From positions 7,248,030 through 7,312,029 of the forward strand of contig CAIIXF020000009.1 of assembly GCA_903813345.2 (NCBI GenBank): a DNA stretch of 64,000 nucleotides. The letters run 5' to 3'. This DNA is from Owenia fusiformis. Its lineage: Eukaryota; Annelida; Polychaeta; Sabellida; Oweniidae. Of this stretch, positions 1-12,400 are shown piece after piece (within the stretch, counting starts at the first letter, position 1; each line of letters opens with the position of its first letter). The notes below the pieces were generated by a model. The model made no database searches and was not told where the DNA came from. It worked only from the letters and a program-made list of their open reading frames with translations. The translations under genes were made by a program, and so were the position numbers.

Positions 1-200
1 TGAAAATTTGTGGACATAAAGAAACTTTTATATACACACACATATAGCACTACTGGTTGATCAAAAATTCACTCCATAAAATGTTTTAGTTTTTGAACAT
101 CATCATTACGTTCCTGTAGCTACACAGAGCGGAAAGTACAAAACGTAATTTCATAAGTACATTTACAACTGATTTCCTTATTGCAACTTTCAAACTATAC

Positions 201-416
201 CTGCACAAGAGGGAAGCTCATAGTTAAGATATTGGTTCTTTTTATTCCATGCTCCTTCTGGTCCACATGTTTCAAATTTGGGCATTGGCTGAGAGAACTT
301 TTGGGTTGGATCCACACAAGACACTTCACAATTGCTGAAAGGTGGCCAAGTGCGACCAGCTGGGTCACATGATACTTTTGTTCCAGAGGGTTGTTTTAAA
401 GCAGGGCAATTTGAAT
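201..416 (-). CDS. Exon 49: paired half-sushi module
   Basis: Phase 1 to phase 1. [33 protein letters not shown], then [17 protein letters not shown] and LPSCA. Six cysteines in two C-x(11-15)-C-x(4-5)-W...C units, each like the second half of a sushi domain. The donor GTATAGTT at 199-200 shows the transcript continues to the left of the window. Confidence 0.88.
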
Positions 417-3400
417 CTAAAATACAAAGGAAGAGATTTCTACACTGATAGTGGCATTAATACTAGATGAGAGGATTCGGGGGTTAGTGGGTATTTAATT
501 TATCTTTACCAATTTGTTTTCATATCAGGAATGTTTTCTTAGTGTTCGATTGCGTTCCTATAGATGTGCAATTAACTCGATATAATAGTATGTATTCCTT
601 TTTTCCAGAAAACTAAAGGATTTCCCAGATCTAGAATTTAAATAGAACATGTGAAAACTTTGTATTAAAAAAATTGAGGACTGTAAGAATGAAATACCAA
701 ATGTGAAATACCAAATGTGAAATACTAAATATATCTTACATTGTACATATACAGGTACTGTACAGAATGCATGGTTTCCATTGGGATCTTGAGCCACGTA
801 AGTCCTGGAGTACTTCTCCCAAATGTAAACAGGAGACACATCTGTAAATGCACAACACAATTATAAACACAAATACAAGAGATGGCTTAATCTAAAAGCA
901 GATGTGTTGTGACTTTTAGTTCAGGAAAAAGTATATTTTTCTTATCTTATCAGGAAAAAAGCAAAACGAGGGTTTAATCTACAAAAAGCAGCATTGCATT
1001 AATTTCTGCCAAAAATGAAGAGATCTGGGCTAAATATATTTCAAATTTTATTATTGTGGATTTAGTTCGCAATATGAAATAAGAAATCAGTCAAAATGTA
1101 TGCAGAAATAACTGTACTCAGTACCTCCTACTGGGACCACAGTGGCGTTGGTGACAACTGGCTTGGTGTCCTTTACATTGGTTACTCTGACATCACTGAA
1201 CTCGTAGATGACATCGTCACATGTCATGTTTGGTGCATTTGTATCTTCAAAAGTTGTATAAATTATAAGTACAAAGACAATAATACTTTTGAACTTGACA
1301 AAGACAATAGCTAATAAGGGTGCAGAAAGTCTCATACATCAGACGTTTTAGCAAACATACTTACATTTAATGTATTTAGTTTCATAACAATTGTTAATCT
1401 TGGATTGAATTTCTCTATTGCTTTATTTGACTCATTAAGACTCAATAGCAAAGAAGATAAGGATACGGTTGTATTATGTATTTTTCATGTTTATTAACTA
1501 CAAAAACTATGAATAAATAATTCCTTACCCTCTATGTTAACACAAACATACAAGTTGTTCGACTTGATATCTGACCCGATTACTATCTCAGTGGCTCCCT
1601 CTTGCACAAAGTTCACCCAATCAGAGATCAGATTATCAAGTGGGTATGGATCAAAATTATGACCAAACTCAAAAAGATCTCCTATGATGCTATAATTCAG
1701 TCCACCAGTCCATATGTTGACATTGCTGATATGCCCTAACATCCCTGAACCTGGTTTTGGTTCAAACTCAGAATCAAGCTCAGTCCCAAGTACTAAAAGA
1801 CCACTGAAAATAGGAAGAATAGTACATAATGTAATGTCCTAAATGGGCCTAGCATAGGCGTTAAACTATTGTCCATTAGCCTGCACATGAATATAAGTGA
1901 TTTACTTGGATACAGATTTGCAGTGGACTATAAGAAAACATAATAAAACACTAAATGGTAAAGGAGCATCTCAAAAGTTCAATGTAGGATTATGTATTTG
2001 CACATATAATCTGTGACCCCCTCCCTCTCCCCTCACAACTGTGTTTGAGAAATGTTGATATGCATTGTTTCGAAAGTCACACTGTATCTAATATAACATG
2101 TAATTTAGTCATTTTAATAACTATTCAAATCTGTAATACTTAATACTGGACAATTTTATAGTGACTTGTGAATTCAGTATCACTACTGAAAACAACAAGG
2201 CACATGACGTAAACGAGATCACACCATCAAAAAACTTTCAAAATGGCGGCAAGAAATAATGGTTGCCCAGATGTTAATCAGTTCTAGAACTTGATATCCT
2301 CTATCATGTGTGCAAATTTGGAGACAATCTGACAAGTGGTTTTCCTGAAATGGCAATGACAAGATTTATCGGAAAACCTTCAAAATGGCCACCAGAAAAC
2401 AAGATGGCCACCCAAAAGCTACTCAGCTCTTGATATTAATATCCTCTATCATGTGTGTGAATTTAGAGACAATCTGACAAAGTTTCCTAAAATGGCAATG
2501 ACAAGAATTTCCGAAAAACCTTCAAAATGACCACTAGAACTAATGATATCCTCTATCATGTGTGCAAATTTGGAGACAATCTGACAAGTGGTTTTCCTGA
2601 AATGGCAATGACAAGATTTATCGGAAAACCTTCAAAATGGCCACCAGAAAACAAGATGGCCACCCAAAAGCTACTCAGCTCTAGAAATTAATATCCTCTA
2701 TCATGTGTGTGAATTTAGAGACAATCCGACAAAGTTTCCTGAAATGGCAATGACAAGAATTTCCGAAAAACCTTCAAAATGGCCACTAGAACTAATGATA
2801 TCCTCTATCATGTGTGCAAAGGAAAAAATCCGATGAGTGGTTTGCCTAAAATGGAGATGACAAGATTTTCCAGAAAACCTTCAAAATGGCCACAGGAAAA
2901 CAAATTGGCCAACCAAAAGTAAATCAGCTCTAGAAATTGATATCCTCTATCATGTGTGCGAATTTGAAAAAATCTGATGAGTGGTTTTCCTAAAATGGCG
3001 ATGACAAAAAAAGCGGGTTGATCACGATCAGAATCACGATAACGATCAAGACGACTATGACTACTATATCCCACATGGTGTGATAAAAAATGAATAGCTG
3101 CTCATTTTTTGTTTAATTTTACTTTTGTTGTTTTCATGTCTTTTTATTTTCTGTACCAGAGGTGCGCTTAACAAAAAGAGCATGCACTAAGAAAATTCCC
3201 GGGAATAATGTCAGAACACTAACACTAACCAATGACCCCCTCCCTCCCTAACTGTGCAAATACAGTTATTTTTCCAATATCGATCTTTTCAAATGTTCCC
3301 TAAGTGAAATAAGTTGTGAATCTGACATGTTAAACAGCAAATTCATTCTACTAGAAAATATTGTTTTAATTAATTGTTATCATGTTATTAATACTTTTCT

Positions 3401-6400
3401 GACATTCAAAACAAGTATAGTGAAACATGTGTACAGGAAACGGCTCTTGCCAGAGTGGGTCTCTTAATATGTTAGTCAATGGAAAACTATTTTGATATTT
3501 TGAAAACTATTCCTTGTAGGTGTTCGTTAAAGAAAGGTGGTTTCTCAGATAGAGTATTTACTGTTATCCCATGGTTAAAAAGATTTAGATCGAATATCAG
3601 GTGAAGATATATTTGATATGCGGATCAAGATCATATTTTAGGAAAAAATATCCAGACCATAGAATATCACTTTTGAAACCGATGGTTTCAAAAGTGATAC
3701 TCCATGGTTTAGATTTTTTCAAAATTATTCTTTAATATTTTTTTCAAATGTATTTTTAATAAAAATTTTCAAAAACCTTTTTTTCAATAAAAAATAATTT
3801 TAAAATTTTTTTCAATTTTTTTTCGCTGGGTTAAGATTTCCCATGGGATAAATGGACAATTCTATGAATTTTTAAAAATTGTAATTGTATCCACTCATGG
3901 ATATAAATGATATTTTTTCAAAACCATAGGATATTCCTTTATTTATCATCCCCAAAATATTGAATAAGCTTCATGTATGTAAAAAAAGCATCACTTACAA
4001 TAGAGGTGTCCTATATGAAGAGGCAAATTTGTCAGCATCAGTACTAATAGGGTTTTTACTGCTACTGTAGTACACGTAAATGATTCCTTCATTCCAGGAA
4101 AATCCTGAAAACCATTGATAAACCCAGATTTAGATAAATTAAACATGACCTTATCAAAACAAAGGATAAGTCAGGGAATGAGTGGGAATATCACTTTAGA
4201 AAATATTGAAAATTGTAATGTCTAATTGAATTACACATTAAATTTCAAAATTAAACCTCAACATCTCATCTTCCTTCTGAGAGCCCAAAAATATAAAGTA
4301 TCAGGATAAATGAAGAATATTGGCATCAAAGACTATGCATACCAATATGCCAGAATTGAAAAATATTTCAGAAGATGCTTAACTTTAGAATTGTGTAAAT
4401 ACTATGGTATAAATACTGTGTTTTAAATATTATGGTATAAATACTGTGTTTTAAATACTATGGTATAAATACTGTGTTTTGAATACTATGGTGTAAATAC
4501 TGTGTTTTAAATATTATGGTATAAATACTGTGTTTTAAATACTATGGTATAAAAACTGTGTTTTGAATACTATCATATAAATACTGTGACTGTGCTTGTC
4601 ATTTTGAGTGTACTTAAATATTTGTTGAAATTATCCTAGAATTATTATTTAACATAAATTCTTAATTTAATGATTTAATCATTTTTTGATTATCGAGAGG
4701 CTTCTTACAGACTACAATGATTATCATGACAACATTATTATTATGTAAGAATATATATGACCAACATTTTTCCAGTTGCAATTGTCAAACCTGCCCTCTT
4801 TGTCTGGATCCTCTTACAAGTGGTAACAATTATGCAAGTGGTAACAATTATGCAAGTGGTAACAATAATGCAGGTGGTAACAAATAAACTAACCAACATT
4901 TTTCCATTTGCAATTGTCAAACCTGCCCTCTTTGTCTGGATCCTCTTCCCATGGTATTGTCTTTGTTTCTGAACCAAATGTAAGATGGATAGCGGCATCA
5001 TCCATTCTCACCAATTCTTCCCTCTCAACACCATTACGTGTGCTAGAAACATACATATATGAAATACAAAGATCAGCCATCCATGACATAATATAAACCT
5101 GTAGCATTCAGGGTCAAGGCAGTATAACTGATGAACTGTTAAATACCAGGCCCGTAGCCAAAATTTTCCAAGGGGGGTTCACTTTCCAAAAAATTCTAGG
5201 GGGAGGGGGGTTCACTTTGGCAAATTTGGTCAAAAATCACTCAAAAAATAGTCAAGAAAGAAATTTTGGCCTGGGGGGAGTTCGCCCGAGCCCCCCAAAC
5301 CCCCCTGGCTACGGGCCTGAATACTATGAGCACAATAATGGAATTTAAAGTCACGGAGAGTGAAGACTATAAGAATTAACAATATGTCGCCACTTCTGAT
5401 AGTGTCGTAAAAAACTGGAACCAGAGTCAAAATTTTCAACATTTCAGCGATGACCAGGGAAAATCTATTCTAGTAATGTGACATTTAACTAAAACTGGGC
5501 ATGCTATAATACAAATCGTCTTAAGTGTAAACGTTTGCATGATAAGACAAAGAGCATTCTCAATTGAGAATATCAATCAAACAATATTTATTGTCTGAGC
5601 AAATAAGATTTGAATCAAATCTGGTATTATGTCACATGGCAGCCATTTTAACTGATATGCCATATTGAACTCCATTTAAAGCAGAGATCTTATGGGCAAT
5701 GATAAGTCTGTAAAATCTGAACAAAATGAGTATTCTTATTTGAATTAACGCCCAAACAGATGAATAACTACATCCTAGCTTGAACATCTTACAATGGGTA
5801 CAATAAAAACAAGTAAACTTACTCCAGTCCATACAGGGTTAGAAAAGTTCCTTTTGGATTGACATCAATAAATCTAACCCAGAGCATGAGAGTGAAACTA
5901 GTAGTGTTGAAGCTAAATGGGTAGGCCTGTTTTGCCAGAGAAGTTCGGTCATTGGAGTAAAAATTCAAGTCAAAATCACGGTCAATATCTGGAAATAAAG
6001 TGCAAATGATCTCAATATTATAAAAGACAAATATTTAAAATATGATGTAATTGTTAAATTGTCACTGATCAAGAAATAATGTATTTGTTGCAAGTGGTAA
6101 CAATAATACAAGTGGTAACAATAATGTACAATACAGTAAAGCCTGTCTCATCTGAATGCCATTGAGATTTAGTCAGAAATGACCTACATTTCAAAGTCTC
6201 TTAGTGTTGTGAATCAATGAGAAAATTAGAACTGGGAAAAAGTGTTCACTTTGAGAGGTGTTCGGATTAGAGAGGTGTTTAGATATATAAGTTTTACGGT
6301 AATTACACGATTAAATAACTTAATATCATACTTGTAGCTCAAATGGCCAATAATCAATTATTCAAGCCTGAGAGATACATTCAACATCATGCCCAAAGCA

Positions 6401-9400
6401 AGTTTTTACCCATAACAGGTTCACTGATGAAAGGATTCCATGGGGCATTCACATTTGACAACATTGGCTGAAATGATGAAAAACTGCATGAATTTAATTG
6501 AATTGTTGGCCATTTTTTGCTCAAACCCCAAAACCCCCTGACAACAGGCCTGAAAATAAAAGTTTACCTTTGTCGCAGTTTGGTCCAATCTTCCCAGGAG
6601 GGCACATGCAAAAACATTCTCCAACCCCATCTACAGGAGTTGCTCCACCAGTACAGGGAAAGCTACTGCAATCAGCTACATTATTTTCACATGTGTCCCC
6701 TGTATAGCCTTGAATAAGGAAAACATTATATCATGTATTTATATATAATGTACATGGATTTCTTTTTACCAACAATATCCACAAAAATTGGAGATCATAA
6801 CAAAATGTTACCATTTTTGGTGGTGATATAATAAAAATGATATTCAATTCACTCAATGAATGGGCATATACACTGTATAAATAACTTTATTTAATTAACA
6901 TATTCCTTACTAAAACACATTTAAAATTGCTTTCCAAATCATTTATTGTTAAATATCTGCAATTTGGTAATAAAATAATACACAGAAGCCGGAACAGATC
7001 AAATCCTCTCATCTTTTTTACCTGCATAATTTTCAGTATTTTTTTCATGAAATTTTCACAGCAAACACTTACAAGGATGATATTGCCTTGTTCCCCCACT
7101 TACCTTGCTTGCAGTGACACCTATAGCCATAAGGCAGAAAGATTGTCTCCACAGTGCCCCCATTCTTACACGGATTGCTCTCTTCGTAGTCTTTCAGGAA
7201 ATGACAGAATTCTTTGTCACTGTACTCTACAGAAAAAATATCATTTGAAATACAAGTCTCTGTTATTCTTCAAATAGAGGGGCTTGATGTTTAAAAGCTA
7301 AAACCTTGGTGTTGATTTTTTAGAGGCACTGGTAATGTGATGTTGGTAGTCCTTGATATTTTTGGTGTTATCTAATATCCCAGATGCGAGTAGAAATAAT
7401 CTTGATTTAAGTCATTAAAAATTCACAATTCAGTCAAACTGGCGTCATATTTGGAATCTACATATAAAATTACATCTAAAAATGTGGTTTTGAAAGGAGT
7501 TTATCAACTCTGAAAATTTAATTTTCTTTGAAAATGTGACTTCTAGGTCGGGGAGATTCCCCATAGACCCAATGCTGTAAAACTACAAAAAATGAAATAT
7601 CTTTTCTTGTGTTGGGCAGATAATATCTCTTTTCCTGGACATATTTTAATTTGTAACTATCACATACATAAGGGTAATTTGAAAACTGAACCACTAAAAC
7701 TGATGCATAGTCAAGTTTAATGGAATTTTGTAATACCCTGCCATGTTATTTCCCCCGAATCAGCCACCTGGTGGTGAAACTGGTAACTACCTACTCGCAT
7801 CTGAGTAATTCATGTTAATAATCTTTATCTTTGTCTGCTGAAATTCTAATGTAAAAGTGTTGCTTTGATAATTTATTGGTAAATTGATTTGTTAATTTAT
7901 CCAAGTAAAAGAAGTTTGTGTAAAGTGTTAAAAAAACGTTATGGACACCCTGGATACGTATATACATTATGCATGTATGTGTGTACCTTCAGGACATGTG
8001 CACTCCACATTGGCACCAGAGTCGCTACAGTTCTTTGCTTTGTCCGAGCATGGTGATGTGTCCATACAAATGGAGGCTGTCTCATTACATGTTGCTTCAT
8101 ATGTGCCAGGCAAACACCTAAAGAAGGCCACAAAAAATTATACAATGTAATAAGGGATCTTACTTATCTGTCATGAGGCCAACATTTTCCTCTTACATTC
8201 ACGTTGGGAAAGGGTTAAAGCCAAGTTAAAAGCCGATTACTGTTTACTGATTTTCACCTGGTATTGAAAAATAGCATTGCAATTAATTGGTGCAAAATGT
8301 TGACCACTTGTCCTAGAATTCTTGCAGTAAAGGAAAAACTTAAGATCTCATAAAGGGGATCATTTTAGAAAGGTTCATGAATTAAGGCAACAATAACTTG
8401 AGGTAATAATGTACAACAAACTTACTTGCAGAAGAAGTTCTGGAATACATTGTAACAAGAGCCATCATTCTTACATGTGTCGAGTTCGCAGTAATCTGTA
8501 ATGGTGTCACAGACTTTACCCTCCCAGCCTTGAGTGCAGTTACATGTGAAGTCATTGATTTCCTGCTGGCAAGAACCACCATGGAGACAGGGAGAGCTAG
8601 CACACTCATCAATATCAATCTGCGAAAATATACAATATATGGAGAATATACAATATATGGGAATATACAATATGTGGGAATGTACAATATGTGAATAATA
8701 ATAATCATATGGAGAATATACAATATATGGCAATATACAATATGTGGGAATGTACAATATGTGAATAATAAGCAATATGTGGGAATATACAATATGTGGA
8801 GAATATACAATATGGGGGTATTACACAATATGTGGCAAATGCATGTATACAATGTGGGAATATACAATATTTGAATGATATACAACATGTGGGAATATAC
8901 AATCTGGAGGTATTACACAATACGTGGCAAATATATATTTGGGAAACATTGGAATATACAATATTTGTTGTGTATAATTCACAATATGAGTGGGTCATAT
9001 ACATAATCTATGGGGATATGGGTAATGAACAATGTAGCCTGGAGGCATTAATAAACTTACAGTGCAGTTTTCCCCAGTGTAGCCTGGTTTACAGAAGCAC
9101 TCGCAAGTGTCATTGTTCTTGGTCTGTGTCCCAGTATCATCACAATTACTACAGGTTTTTACATTGTTTTCACAATCCTTACCTGTAAAGATAATAATCA
9201 ATTATAAAATGTAGAAAAATATTATAAAAACCTTGAAACTAGACAGGTTGAGGGGCATTTATTCCATATCTGTCAGAAGGTCTTTTATTTTTTATTAATG
9301 GCCAAAATGTGAACACCCGCCAAACTGAACACTTTTGGCCAGGCCAGTCCGAGTGGTCTTCCGATTAGACAGGTTTTACTGTAGCACCAAACTTACCAGA

Positions 9401-12400
9401 ATATCCGGATACACATTCACAAATATAACCATTCACTGCATCAACACACATCCCACCGTTTTGACATGTGACCTCCTCACAGTCGTCAATGTTATTCTGG
9501 CACCTTGATCCAGTGAACCCTGCGGGGCATGTGCCACATCTGAACCCCTCAAGCTCCTCGTCACAGGAAACACCCTCCATGCAAGGGTTTGAGGCACAGT
9601 AGCTCTTGTCTGTGCAATCTCCAAATGCAAACTCTGGAACAGAAAGTAAAAATTGTATTAACTTAATGCATGACAGTGGATGATTGTGGTAATATGCATG
9701 ATTCTGTACTATGCACGATGACCTCCACGAACATATTGGCAAGAGAATTCATAATACCGAAACTTGAAAGAGTATATAATATAATATGAAGTAAATTATT
9801 CACACAGCCAATCTGCAACAGTACCATACAGTACTGTTTTGACAATGGTACTGTACAGTACTGTGAAATATGGCACCATACTGTACTGTGAACTAAAACA
9901 GTACCAAACAGTACTGTGAACACTGTACGGCACTATACTCAAACGGTACCGTATGGTACCATACTCTTAATGTACCGTACGGTATCGTGATTTTATAATT
10001 CGGATTGGGGGTGTTCTCTTCATTTGAATCTAATGCAGCAATAATAAACTATAGTGAACTTGAGGAAAAAACCTTTCCAGCCATTTTGAATTTGTTCAAG
10101 GTCGATGATACACAAATATATGAAAAAGAAGTTTTAGTATTTATGATTCACTTTTAAATATGTTTTATTCAGTATTTTGCAAGATATTGTTTCAAAAAAA
10201 ATTAAATTTAAATAGTGCTTGTCATTAACAATGACTGAAATAATACTGTAAATGTTTATTAAACACGGTTTAACTTGTGTCCAAGATCTTACCTTCTACA
10301 CCAAGTTGCTCTGAACCTGATGAATAAAGGTCACTGAGTAGCGAAGAATTTGTACCATCACCTAGAATATTCACAATAAAATGTGTACAATGGTATGTGT
10401 GCAATAGAATGTGTACAACGGAATGTGTAAAATGAATAAATGGAATATATACAAATGAAACATTTTACAATGAAATGTGAAAATGAATATTTATAATATA
10501 AAAGACACATATTTCTACGACTCACCATAGAAACCGGCACTACAAACACAAAGATGTTCACGTGAGTTGTAATGGCTGACACATTCGCCTGTGCCACCAC
10601 ATTCATCAGCTGCACATTGGTTGATGAGGTACTCACAGTTGCTGCCGTATGTCCAACTGGGACATTCACACTTGTAGCCATGGAGTATGTTACTACAATT
10701 CCCACCATAATAGCATGGTTCCTGGGCACAGGCATCTACAATTTGAGTTACAATTTAGAGTTTGGTGCTTATAACCCTTGGCTTAATCTTCTATGGTTGC
10801 CGCCAGTATCCATTTACTTGTTCATTCTTGTAAGGATACCCAGGCCCTCCACTTCCATGAAATATATATATTCAAAGGCAAAATTCATTAATGCATTACA
10901 TACCAGATACGGCCTGTTTGTGTGAACAGTACATATGTAGTACAGAGTAAACATTGGACTGATACGTCAATTTCATTCAAGATAAAATTTGTACTCTGGG
11001 GAGGTCTTCAAAAACAGATCCGTTTTCAACAAAATGGAGCAGCTTCAGACATATGATTTTTTATTTTCCCATGATTTCATGAGATATGGGCCTAGGTAGA
11101 ATCTTCACAACCTATTTAGCACAAACATGTGTCTGTATCATATGGTTAAAGAAATTCTAACATTTGCCTAGATTTTCTGAAACATTTAATACTGACACAT
11201 GTTTGTGGCAAAATTTTTGTGAAGTTTCTACCCACTGCTTATTCTGGTCAAGTCCAAATTCATTTTATGTCTATGTACTATTATATGTCTATCTAAAATA
11301 TCTGATACTATTTAACCTGGCATTGCCAATGTCTCCTGATTTTAAAAATACTGGCTTTTGTATCACAAAGTCAAATTTTGTTGAGAAATCAGACATTTTG
11401 TGTTCATTAGACAGGTCACTGTATGGGACATGGGTAGCTTCTTATTAAGTAAACCCAGGTATGTGGAACACCTTTGGTACATCTAAAAATGTTTTACATT
11501 GGAGGTGATCAACTTATTAAAGTCCATTTAATATTAAGTTATTTGGTCATTGGACTCTGAAAAGTATTCAATTTAAAGAGGTATTCTGCATACAGAGGTG
11601 TTACTTTTTTTCTTTATTCAACAGACAATTTCTAACATACAGTTCATTTTACATACAATTTTTTCTAACATACAGTTCATTTTACATACAATTTTTTCTA
11701 ACCTACAGTTCATTTTACATACAATTTTTTCTAACCTACAGTTCATTTTACATACACTTTTTTTTAACATACAGTTCACTTTCATGTAACATGTCTAGGT
11801 TTTGTAAATATGGTAATCTGGAGTCATACCTATGAAGCTAGAGCAATCTTTTCCTGTGTACCCCAATTCACATTCACAGTATACACGTATGTTATCATCT
11901 CCTGGATTGATGCATGTTCCATTCCCACAGTCCTTATCGACACACTTGTCATTCGCTGTCTCATTACACCTAGAATGGTTATACTATGATGAAAACACAA
12001 ATTATGCCTACATCGGCAATTACAATTCTTTTAATAAAGCCGCTTTTGACCTGATTGGTGTCGGTTTGAAAAAATGCCAAATTCATCTCAAAAAACTTTA
12101 AAAAATAAGAAATGATATGTCAAGAGCACTTTTATAACTAGTGATTACGTACGGCTGTCTATACCAATAATGTACAAAAAACGAAATTTTTTGCATTAAT
12201 CCTCAGAAGATTGTCGTAGAAATGGGAAGTTTTAATTTATACCTTACACCAGTCCAACCATTTGTACAGAAGCAATTGTAGCCCTCGCCATTTTCACCAG
12301 GGAGGGCATCCTGACACATTCCACCATTGAGGCACTTTTCACCAGCATTGGGCCCCTCATTGCAGCCATTTATGTCATTCTCACATCGATCCCCTGATGC

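Noticed and set aside
4757-4815. Duplicated exon 44 end as an additional coding exon
   Set aside because: No acceptor of its own, donor decayed, and exons 44-45 join in phase without it.
5043-5098. Longer form of exon 44 starting after ctacag ([18 protein letters not shown])
   Set aside because: That acceptor gives a frame that does not join exon 43 without a stop; the inner acceptor does.
8382-9004. Long minus-strand ORFs with Ile/Tyr/Cys repeats
   Set aside because: They run through the gggaatatacaatatgtg array; only exons 38 and 39 next to it are coding.
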